Assembly (NCBI GenBank): GCA_902780585.1
Contig: CACZGA010000015.1
Span: 1-50,449 of the forward strand
Source of the DNA: an uncultured Erysipelotrichaceae bacterium
GTDB lineage: Bacteria > Bacillota_I > Bacilli_A > RF39 > UBA660
Length of the DNA: 50,449 nt
Reading direction: 5' to 3'
In this document: positions 16,654 to 23,348 of the stretch, in pieces
How positions within the stretch are numbered: position 1 is the first letter of the stretch
Layout of the letters: the number at the start of each line of letters is the position of its first letter
Notes under the pieces: model-generated
Told to the model about the DNA's origin: nothing
Database searches by the model: none
The model's input: only the letters and a program-made list of their open reading frames with translations
Made by a program: the position numbers and the translations under genes

Positions 16654-16775
16654 CCCCCTGAAGACCTAGTCGTGAGACTAGGTCACTTTATTTTATAAAG
16701 TTTTGCGAATCTTTGGCTTTTTTCTAGATACCATACAGATACCAAAAATTCAAAAAATTTGATATTTTTAATTGT
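16654..16775. repeat. Cassette-bounding repeat, copy 2 (122 bp)
   Basis: Same unit as copy 1, 1345 bp further on. Homology with copy 1 extends on both sides: TTCAACCGAA on the left and about 95 bp on the right that include the antisense RNA promoter. The inner segment AAAGTTTTGCGAATCTTT reads as in copy 3 and is inverted relative to copy 1. Confidence 0.9.
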
Positions 16776-16805
16776 TTATTTCAATTTGTATACGTTTATA
16801 GAATT

Positions 16806-16834
16806 TTGACAAAGATATAAAAGTATGATATTAT
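16806..16834 (+). promoter_or_regulatory. Promoter of antisense RNA 2
   Basis: Perfect TTGACA at 16806-16811, a 17-base spacer and TATTAT at 16829-16834. Confidence 0.85.
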
Positions 16835-16840
16835 GTATAC

Positions 16841-16958
16841 AGATGAGGGAAACTTCATAAAATAAAAAAGGAACACTTAATTTTCAGAGGTTGAGTGTTA
16901 CCCAAAAATTTTTGGTTTGCACCTATCTCAATGTTGAGTTAGGTGCTTCTTTTATTTT
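16841..16958 (+). ncRNA. Antitoxin-type antisense RNA 2 (candidate)
   Basis: An RNA of about 115 nt runs from the promoter at 16806 to a terminator (GCACCTA...TAGGTGC, 16919-16946, with T-rich tail). It converges with the toxin message from 17094 and overlaps its 3' end, including the stop codon, as in the Fst/RNAII and TxpA/RatA systems. Inner hairpins are AACACTTAA/TTGAGTGTT (16872-16899) and CCAAAAA/TTTTTGG. On the opposite strand the first of these is followed by a T run and would end the toxin message. Confidence 0.7.
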
Positions 16959-17035
16959 AGTATTACGAAAAGTAATGCTATAAGTAAAAGGATGATGAGA
17001 ACTAAAGAAGAGATTAAAAAATCTTTCTTACTCAT
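16952..17035 (-). CDS. Small hydrophobic peptide, type I toxin-like (27 residues)
   Basis: The minus strand carries GGAGGTG 8 bases before an ATG that opens a 27-residue peptide: MSKKDF, then an unbroken run of aliphatic residues (about 7-26, rich in Leu and Ile) and a final Lys. It is a single membrane helix with a basic start, as in type I toxins that damage the membrane. The message starts near 17094. The stretch ACCTTCATCATA upstream can pair with TATGATTGGAGGT, burying the ribosome site in an 11-12 bp stem, a feature of known type I toxin messages. Sequence similarity to a named toxin family is not evident; the call rests on architecture. Confidence 0.72.
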   Translation of the reverse strand: MSKKDFLISSLVLIILLLIALLFVILK

Positions 17036-17100
17036 TTGCATCACCTCCAATCATAAGTATGATGAAGGTAGCACCCAACTTATTAAGTATTCCAATGTTT

Positions 17101-17128
17101 ATTATATCAAACATAAGTTTTATGTCAA
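17101..17128 (-). promoter_or_regulatory. Promoter of the type I toxin-like message
   Basis: On the minus strand perfect TTGACA (plus 17123-17128), 16 bases, then perfect TATAAT (plus 17101-17106) with a TGA extension. This is one of the strongest-looking promoters in the window. Confidence 0.85.
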
Positions 17129-17135
17129 TATATAT

Positions 17136-17173
17136 TTCTAGATACTAAATCCAGATACTAATTGCCAAAAATT
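17136..17173. repeat. Degenerate partial copy of the repeat's AGATAC region
   Basis: TTCTAGATACTAAATCCAG followed by ATACTAATTGCCAAAAATT resembles the TTCTAGATACCATACAG / ATACCAAAAATT part of the 122-bp unit, with wider spacing between the two AGATAC motifs. It may be a decayed site. Confidence 0.45.
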
Positions 17174-17242
17174 AAAATCGAAATAGTTATAAAATAAGGG
17201 TTTAATATTTAGATGTATTGTTACGGACTGGTTCATAAATTG

Positions 17243-17364
17243 CCCCCTGAAGACCTAGTCGTGAGACTAGGTCACTTTATTTTATAAAGTTTTGCGAATC
17301 TTTGGATTTTTTCTAGATACCATACAGATACCAAAAATTCAAAAAATTTGATATTTTTAATTGT
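17243..17364. repeat. Cassette-bounding repeat, copy 3 (122 bp)
   Basis: Identical to copy 2 over the 122 bp except for one base (GGATTTTTT for GGCTTTTTT). Unlike copies 1 and 2 it has no antisense promoter on its right side and lacks TTCAACCGAA on its left, so it defines the minimal shared unit and closes the array. Confidence 0.9.
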
Positions 17365-17438
17365 GTTTTGGAGTTCTAAGTTTAATTGATTAGTGTTAAA
17401 TGATTAGGTATTGGGCAGTTTTTTTTTATTTGTAAACA

Positions 17439-17447
17439 TGTTATAAT
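17439..17447 (+). promoter_or_regulatory. Extended -10 promoter of the glycosyltransferase gene
   Basis: TGT followed by TATAAT at 17442-17447, 26 bases before the ATG. Confidence 0.55.
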
Positions 17448-17472
17448 TTTATATATTAATATGAGGTGGAGC

Positions 17473-18642
17473 ATGAAAAAGATTCAAGTTGGTATGTTTA
17501 TGGACTCTTGGTATCCTGATTTAAATGGGGTAATCTTAGTTATGGAAAACTTAATTAAGAATATGAGAGATTATGCTGATATTACCCTAGTTATTCCAAA
17601 AACTGGTAGTGAAGCTGATGATAAGAATTATCCTTTTAAAATTATTCGTGTTGATAGTATTCCTTTACTTAATACTGGTTATTATTTAGGATTAGTTGAT
17701 TTAAAGTATTTTAAATATAAAAAGATGTTTGAAAATATTGATTTTGATATTATTCATATTCAATCTCCGGCAGCTTTAGGTAGATTAGGTATTAGAGTAG
17801 CAAGAGAAAAGAATATACCAGTTGTTGCGACTATGCATGTTAGATGGGAATTTGAATTTAAAAAGTATTTAAAATCTACTTTGTTGTCTAATTTGTGTAT
17901 AAAGCATTTAATTAAATCATATAATAAATGTAATAGTTGTATTGCTTTAAATAGGGCTTTAATTGATGTTTATAAGGGGTATGGATATAAGGGAGAGTTT
18001 ACTATTATTCATAATGGTACTGATTTAGAAATAGTAAAAGATCCTAAAAAAGCTACTGCACAAGTTAATAATATGTTTCGTTTTGATGAAGATGAAAAAG
18101 TATTTTTATTTGTAGGAAGAATTATTAGTATTAAGAATATTTTCTTTATTTTGAACGTGTTAAGAAAATTAAAAGAAATGAATTATGCTTTTAAAATGTT
18201 ATATGTTGGGACCGGACCAGATTATGATGCTTTATTAAATAAAGTTAAAGAATATAATATGGAAGATGAAGTTATACTAACTGGTAAAATTTTGGATAGA
18301 GATTTATTAAAGGCTATTTATTATAGGGCTGATTTATTTATTTTTCCTTCATTATTTGATTCTTCATCATTAGTACAAATAGAAGCGGCTTCACAAGAAA
18401 CACCTACTATTTTTGTTGATGGTTCTGTTACTTCAGATACTGTTGAAGATAATATTAATGGTTTTAAAGAAAAAGAAGATGTTGTTTTATTTGCGAAGAG
18501 AATTATTAATATTATGGAGGATAAGAAATTATATAATAAAGTGAAAAAGTCAGCTAGAAAAGATTTAGCAACTTCTTGGAGTGATATTGGGAAGGAAACA
18601 TATGATTATTATATAAAGACAATTAATGAATATAATAATTAA
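17473..18642 (+). CDS. GT4-family glycosyltransferase (diacylglycerol glucosyltransferase type)
   Basis: The protein has 389 residues with the two Rossmann domains of GT-B enzymes. MFMDSWYPDLNGV near the start and DIIHIQSPAALG resemble the membrane glucosyltransferases that make glycolipids in Bacilli and Acholeplasma. The donor-binding region has VGRIISIKN, GTGPDYDAL and a modified EX7E motif in which the first Glu is Asp (FDSSSLVQIEAA). It probably adds a sugar to diacylglycerol or a polyprenyl carrier at the inner membrane face; the acceptor is not provable here. The ATG at 17473 follows GAGGTGGAG. The GNAT gene follows after 31 bases. Confidence 0.8.
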   Translation: MKKIQVGMFMDSWYPDLNGVILVMENLIKNMRDYADITLVIPKTGSEADDKNYPFKIIRVDSIPLLNTGYYLGLVDLKYFKYKKMFENIDFDIIHIQSPAALGRLGIRVAREKNIPVVATMHVRWEFEFKKYLKSTLLSNLCIKHLIKSYNKCNSCIALNRALIDVYKGYGYKGEFTIIHNGTDLEIVKDPKKATAQVNNMFRFDEDEKVFLFVGRIISIKNIFFILNVLRKLKEMNYAFKMLYVGTGPDYDALLNKVKEYNMEDEVILTGKILDRDLLKAIYYRADLFIFPSLFDSSSLVQIEAASQETPTIFVDGSVTSDTVEDNINGFKEKEDVVLFAKRIINIMEDKKLYNKVKKSARKDLATSWSDIGKETYDYYIKTINEYNN

Positions 18643-18673
18643 TAAAAGTTTGAATGATTATGGAAGTGATTAT

Positions 18674-19465
18674 ATGAAATCAATTAATAGGACGTTAAAA
18701 TATGTTGATTTATTATTGGTTAGAGGTTTAGATGATATTCCTGTAATGTCATTACCTGAAGGCTTTAGCTTTGTTTTGTTTCAAGATGGTGATGAAAAAA
18801 ATTGGGTTGATATTGAAGTGTCTAGTGGTGAATTTTTAAGTTTTGAGGAAGGTATGGAGGCTTTTAATTATTACTATGGAAATTGTTATGAAGAGTTAAA
18901 GAAAAGATGTATTTTTATTGAAAATGATGAAGGTGAAAAAGTTGCTACAGCAACAGCTTTTTATGCGGAGCAACCTATTGGAGATATATCTGGTTATGTA
19001 CATTGGGTATCTGTAAAAAAAGAATATCAAGGGAAAGGATTATCTAAGCCTTTGGTTTCTAAGGCACTTTTGAAAATGAAAGAATTGGGACATAAAGGGA
19101 CTTTTTTACATACCCAAACTCATACATGGTTAGCGGTTAAGGTTTATTTAGATATGGGGTTTGTTCCTATTTTAAATAAAAATGATTATTTAGGTTGGCA
19201 AATTATAAAGAACTTAACTAATCATAAGACATTAGATAATGTAGTGTCTATTCCTAATGATAAAATGTATGAACCTTTATATGTAAAAACAGAGGAGTAT
19301 TTAAAAAGTCGTTTTGGTGATTCAATTGAATATAAAGTATGGGATGAGAAGGGACCAATTATTGGTGTACGTAAAGATGGAAATGTTTCTTTTTTTGAGT
19401 ATTCTTTTGAAAATGGTGAATTAAAAATTGTTTCTGAGGAAGCCGAAAGGCCAAAACTAAGGTAG
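18674..19465 (+). CDS. GNAT-family N-acetyltransferase
   Basis: The protein has 263 residues. Residues about 85-180 form a GNAT domain: HWVSVKKEYQGKGLSKPLV contains the acetyl-CoA-binding Q-G-K-G motif, followed by THTWLAVKVYLDMGFVP typical of the C-terminal half of the fold. The C-terminal part (185-263) is not assigned. The ATG at 18674 follows GGAAGTGAT; in-frame codons from 18626 overlap the preceding gene without a ribosome site. The substrate is unknown. The stop codon is followed at once by the T-box promoter. Confidence 0.8.
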   Translation: MKSINRTLKYVDLLLVRGLDDIPVMSLPEGFSFVLFQDGDEKNWVDIEVSSGEFLSFEEGMEAFNYYYGNCYEELKKRCIFIENDEGEKVATATAFYAEQPIGDISGYVHWVSVKKEYQGKGLSKPLVSKALLKMKELGHKGTFLHTQTHTWLAVKVYLDMGFVPILNKNDYLGWQIIKNLTNHKTLDNVVSIPNDKMYEPLYVKTEEYLKSRFGDSIEYKVWDEKGPIIGVRKDGNVSFFEYSFENGELKIVSEEAERPKLR

Positions 19466-19469
19466 GGTG

Positions 19470-19498
19470 TTGACAAACTAAAAAAATTGATATAGAAT
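19470..19498 (+). promoter_or_regulatory. Promoter of the phenylalanine T-box operon
   Basis: Perfect TTGACA at 19470-19475, 17 bases, TAGAAT at 19493-19498. The -35 begins 5 bases after the stop codon of the GNAT gene. Confidence 0.85.
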
Positions 19499-19503
19499 TA
19501 ATC

Positions 19504-19723
19504 TTGACTTTGACGTAGAAGTTATCTAAGTAGTTAATTTGAAACTCTATACAGGAAATTGTGGTCGGCGACTGAGAGCTACAAAAGAAAGGCAAATTAA
19601 TGAATTTCAATAATGGAGTCAAATCGTGGAAGAGCGTTAATCTAAAGAGGTAGTAGAAATACTATAAAAAAAGGTGGTACCACGACTAGTTCGTCCTTTA
19701 GGGATGAGATAGTCGTTTTTTTA
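19504..19723 (+). promoter_or_regulatory. T-box riboswitch, phenylalanine-specific
   Basis: The leader senses uncharged tRNA and lets RNA polymerase pass a terminator. The T-box AAGGTGGTACCACG stands at 19671-19684. The competing terminator is ACGACTA/TAGTCGT (19682-19716) with inner CGTCC/GGGATG and seven T. Stem I closes with TTGACT (19504-19509) and AGTCAA (19617-19622) and has an upper helix AATTTG/CAAATT. On the 3' side of the loop between them TTC at 19606-19608 is the specifier codon and matches the GAA anticodon of the tRNA-Phe gene directly downstream. Expected outcome: phenylalanine starvation turns on tRNA-Phe, pheS and pheT. Confidence 0.92.
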
Positions 19724-19729
19724 TTATAT

Positions 19730-19805
19730 GGCTTCATAGCTCAGTTGGTAGAGCAAGGGACTGAAAATCCCTGTGTCGCTGGTTCGATTCCCGCTGGAGC
19801 CACCA
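19730..19805 (+). tRNA. tRNA-Phe (GAA), CCA encoded
   Basis: A complete 76-base cloverleaf with encoded CCA. Acceptor GGCTTCA pairs with TGGAGCC (one G-T), D arm GCTC/GAGC, anticodon stem AGGGA/TCCCT with loop CTGAAAA giving anticodon GAA, and T loop TTCGATT. The T stem GCTGG/CCCGC has an unusual T-C mismatch at its middle pair. The gene starts 7 bases after the T run of the T-box terminator and 54 bases before pheS. No separate promoter is evident, so it seems to be read from the T-box promoter. Confidence 0.95.
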
Positions 19806-19858
19806 TTTGATGTTTTAAACCACTTTGATTGTGGTTATTAGAAAAAGGAGAATAGTTT

Positions 19859-20896
19859 ATGGAGAAGAAACTAGAACAAATTAAAGAGAAGGGATTAGAA
19901 AGAATCTGTAAGGCTTCAAGTATGGCTGAACTTGAGGAAGTCAGAAAGGACCTAATGGGTAAAAAGAGTGAATTATCAGATGTTTTAAAAAATATGGGTA
20001 GTTTAAGTGCTGAAGATAAGAAAAAAATAGGTATGATTACTACTGAGATTAAAAATATATTTTCTGATAAAATTACGGAAAAAGAGCAAGATATTATTTC
20101 TTCTATGAGTGTATTAGATGAACCATTAGATATTACTATCCCTGGTACAAAAAGTGAAGAGGGAGCTTTACATCCAATTACCCAAATGTGTTATGACTTG
20201 AATGATGCTTTTAGATCATTAGGTTTTGAGGTGTATAGTGAAGATGATATAAGTAGTGAGCAATATGCATTTGATAATCTAAATTTTGCTCTTGATCATC
20301 CAGCTAGAGAATCAATGGATACTTACTGGCTTGAAGGAACAGAAAATAAGTCTGGGGCAGAAAGATTATGTTTAAGACCACATCTTACAGGAGGTTCAGT
20401 AAGATATTTACTTGACCATGGGGCACCGGCAAGATTTGTTTATCCTGGAAGGGTATATCGTAATGAAACTACTGATGCTAGACATGAAAGAGCATTCTTC
20501 CAATATGAGGCTTTGATTGTTGATAAAAATATTTCTTTCTCTTCTGGTATGGTTATGATTCAAACTATTTTAGAAAAAGTATTCGGAAGAAAAATTAATG
20601 TTAGAATGAGAGAGGGATTCTTCCCATTTACAGAGCCAGGTTATGAAATAGATATGGAATGTTTAGTTTGTGGTGGTAAAGGATGTAGGGTCTGTAACCA
20701 TAATGGTTGGATAGAAGTAATGCCAGGTGGTGTAATTCATCCAAATGTTTTAAGAGCAGCTAAGCTAGATCCAGAAGAATGGACAGGATTCTATATTAAT
20801 ATTGGATTAGATAGATTAGTAATGATGAGATATGGAGTAGATGATGTAAGGTTATTCCATAGTGCAGATTTACGATTCTTAGAGCAATTTAAATAA
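19859..20896 (+). CDS. pheS: Phenylalanyl-tRNA synthetase alpha subunit
   Basis: The protein has 345 residues, the usual length. PheS with PheT forms the alpha2beta2 enzyme that charges tRNA-Phe. An N-terminal coiled coil (1-85) is followed by the class II catalytic core: motif 2 region FVYPGRVYRNETTDARHERAF split by the usual loop, the CLVCGGKGC segment, and motif 3 GLDRLVMMRYG near residue 320 with DVRLFHSADLRFL at the end. GGAG lies 8 bases before the ATG. It is separated from the upstream tRNA gene by a small hairpin (AACCAC/GTGGTT) without a T run, perhaps a processing signal. Confidence 0.97.
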   Translation: MEKKLEQIKEKGLERICKASSMAELEEVRKDLMGKKSELSDVLKNMGSLSAEDKKKIGMITTEIKNIFSDKITEKEQDIISSMSVLDEPLDITIPGTKSEEGALHPITQMCYDLNDAFRSLGFEVYSEDDISSEQYAFDNLNFALDHPARESMDTYWLEGTENKSGAERLCLRPHLTGGSVRYLLDHGAPARFVYPGRVYRNETTDARHERAFFQYEALIVDKNISFSSGMVMIQTILEKVFGRKINVRMREGFFPFTEPGYEIDMECLVCGGKGCRVCNHNGWIEVMPGGVIHPNVLRAAKLDPEEWTGFYINIGLDRLVMMRYGVDDVRLFHSADLRFLEQFK

Positions 20897-20908
20897 GGAG
20901 GCAAGAGT

Positions 20909-23332
20909 ATGAAAGTATCATTAAATTTAATTAAAAAATATGTAGATTTACCTTCTAATTTAACTAATAAGCAAATAGCTTATGATTTAACACTTCGTAC
21001 TGTAGAAGTTGAAAATGTTGAAGATTTGGGGGCTAAATTCAATAACATAGTAGTAGGAAAAATTGAAAAGATTAGTGCTCATCCAAATGCTGATAAATTA
21101 AGAATATGTATGGTAGATATTGGAGAAAAAGAACCAGTACAAATAGTATGTGGTGGTTCAAATCTTTATGAAGGAGAATCTGTAGTAGTTTGTAAACCAG
21201 GTGCTGAAGTAGTATGGCATGGTGAAGGAGAGCCTGTTAAAATAAAAGAAACTAAGATGAGAGGGGAAGACTCATTTGGTATGATATGTGCTGCTTCAGA
21301 AGTATACTTATCTGACTTTTTTCCAAATGAAGCAGAGACAGAAATAATAGATTTAAAAGGAATAGATTGTAAGCCAGGACAAGCAGTTGCGGAATTGTTT
21401 GATATGAATGATACAGTATTAGAAATAGATAATAAATCATTATCAAATCGTCCTGATTTATGGGGTCATTATGGAATAGCTAGAGAATTATCAGCAATTT
21501 ATAATGTGCCTTTAAAAGAACCAGAGTCTTATAAAGTTGATTCTAAATTGCCTAAGTATAACTTAGAAATAAAAGACAAAAATAAATGTCATAGATATAT
21601 TGGGGTAGAAATAGATGGTATATATGACAAACCAGCTCCAATGTGGATGCAGTCTTTATTATCTAAAGTTGGACAAAGACCAATCAATGCTATGGTAGAC
21701 ATTACAAACTACGTAATGATGGCTACTGGTCAGCCATCACATGCTTTTGATAGAACTCATGTTGGTGGTGAAAAAATAGTAGTAAGAAATGCTAAAAAGA
21801 AAGAAGAATTACTTTTATTAGACCATACTACTATTAGTTTAACTGAAGATGATTTAGTTATATGTGATGAAAAAGATCCAATGTGTTTAGCTGGTATTAG
21901 AGGAGGAGCAAAAGACTCAATTTTACCTGAAACTACAGGCATAGTACTTGAAATGGCTAATTTTGAAGCAGGGGCTATTAGAAAAACAGGTAAGAGATTT
22001 GCTGAAAAGACTGATTCATCAATTCGTTATGAAAAAGGAATTGATACCCAAAGAATTGATCAAGGTATTAGTTTAGCACTCAATTTAATTAAGGAGATAT
22101 TCCCTGATAGTAAGATAATTAAATATGTTGATGAATGCCCTAAACCTACAAAAAATAATAAAATTGATGTAACTGAAGAATTCTTAGATACAAGACTTGG
22201 TAAAAAAATACCTAGAAAAACAATAGAACAAATTCTTGGTGATTTAGGATACGAAGTTCAATATAAAAATGGTACATATAGTGTTGTAGTTCCTACTTGG
22301 AGATCTACAGGAGATGTAACTTATAAAGATGATGTAATGGGTGATATTGCTAGAATCTTAAGTTTTGGTTCATTTGAAGCAAAACCTATAACTATATCTT
22401 TTGAGCATTCTATTAACCAAAGAAAGGTATTACTAGAAAGAAGGATAAGAGAATATTTAGCATATAGATGTGGATTCCATGAAATATATACTTATCCATG
22501 GATAGATGAAAAATATATTGATGCTGCTAAAATAGATAAGAGTGAAGCTATAAGATTAGCAACTCCACCAGCACCTGAACTAGGGGTATTAAGGAGCTCA
22601 TTAATACCAGGAATGATAGAAGCTGTTGCTAAGAACTTAAGATATTTTGATTCATTTAAATTGTTTGAAAATACAGAAGTATATAAAAAGGGAGAATATT
22701 CACCATCAAGTGATGATGAAGTATTACCTATCCAAACTATGTATTTAACAGGTTGTGTAGTAGGTAAAGATCCTAAAAAGATATTCTATGAAGCTAAAGG
22801 TGCTTTAGAAAATATGTCTAGTTATTGTCATATGGAGAATATCAGGTTAGAACAAAAAGAAAAACCAGCTTGGGCTGATGTTAATGCTTATGTAAATATT
22901 TCTTTAAGAGGAGAAATTATTGGTTCTCTTGGATTATTATCTGTTCAAGCAATGAATGAAGCTAAGATTAAAAGAACTAATGTTGCTTTATTTGAAATGA
23001 ATATGGATAAATTAATTCCATATGATTCTAGAACTAATAAATATGAGAGATTACCAGAGTTACCTTTAGTAGAAAAAGATTTATCTATTATTGTTGATGA
23101 AGATATTAAATGGGCTGATATTGTAAGTAGTATTAAAGCCTTAGTTAAAGAAATAGATTTTGTTGATGAATATAGAGGTAATCAAATACCTGATGGTAAA
23201 AAATCTATTACTTTAAAGGTTAAAATGATTAATGAAGGTACTACAATGACATCAGAACAGATTAATGATAAGATGCAAGAAATCTTACAAAAATTAAATA
23301 AAAAATGTGGAGCAGCATTACGTGAAGAATAA
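20909..23332 (+). CDS. pheT: Phenylalanyl-tRNA synthetase beta subunit
   Basis: The protein has 807 residues, normal for bacterial PheT. An N-terminal tRNA-binding OB domain (about 40-155, VGKIEKISAHPNADKL) is followed by the B3/B4 editing region (about 210-375), the B5 region, the catalytic-like core (about 480-690) and a C-terminal anticodon-binding FDX-ACB domain (about 710-807, ELPLVEKDLSIIV). It pairs with PheS and edits Tyr-tRNA-Phe. AGGAGG lies 8 bases before the ATG. Transcription from the Phe T-box is expected. Confidence 0.97.
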   Translation: MKVSLNLIKKYVDLPSNLTNKQIAYDLTLRTVEVENVEDLGAKFNNIVVGKIEKISAHPNADKLRICMVDIGEKEPVQIVCGGSNLYEGESVVVCKPGAEVVWHGEGEPVKIKETKMRGEDSFGMICAASEVYLSDFFPNEAETEIIDLKGIDCKPGQAVAELFDMNDTVLEIDNKSLSNRPDLWGHYGIARELSAIYNVPLKEPESYKVDSKLPKYNLEIKDKNKCHRYIGVEIDGIYDKPAPMWMQSLLSKVGQRPINAMVDITNYVMMATGQPSHAFDRTHVGGEKIVVRNAKKKEELLLLDHTTISLTEDDLVICDEKDPMCLAGIRGGAKDSILPETTGIVLEMANFEAGAIRKTGKRFAEKTDSSIRYEKGIDTQRIDQGISLALNLIKEIFPDSKIIKYVDECPKPTKNNKIDVTEEFLDTRLGKKIPRKTIEQILGDLGYEVQYKNGTYSVVVPTWRSTGDVTYKDDVMGDIARILSFGSFEAKPITISFEHSINQRKVLLERRIREYLAYRCGFHEIYTYPWIDEKYIDAAKIDKSEAIRLATPPAPELGVLRSSLIPGMIEAVAKNLRYFDSFKLFENTEVYKKGEYSPSSDDEVLPIQTMYLTGCVVGKDPKKIFYEAKGALENMSSYCHMENIRLEQKEKPAWADVNAYVNISLRGEIIGSLGLLSVQAMNEAKIKRTNVALFEMNMDKLIPYDSRTNKYERLPELPLVEKDLSIIVDEDIKWADIVSSIKALVKEIDFVDEYRGNQIPDGKKSITLKVKMINEGTTMTSEQINDKMQEILQKLNKKCGAALREE

Positions 23333-23348
23333 AAAAGTAGGTGATACT

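Noticed and set aside
16841..17035. Classical integron attC site near the toxin module
   Set aside because: No paired RYYYAAC and GTTRRRY core sites could be found at the unit ends.
15309..17364. Repeats read as a CRISPR array
   Set aside because: Units are 122 bp, only three copies, and are separated by hundreds of bases of gene-bearing DNA; no cas genes are present.
21252..21942. Two minus-strand frames inside pheT
   Set aside because: They lie within highly conserved synthetase coding sequence and have no start signals.
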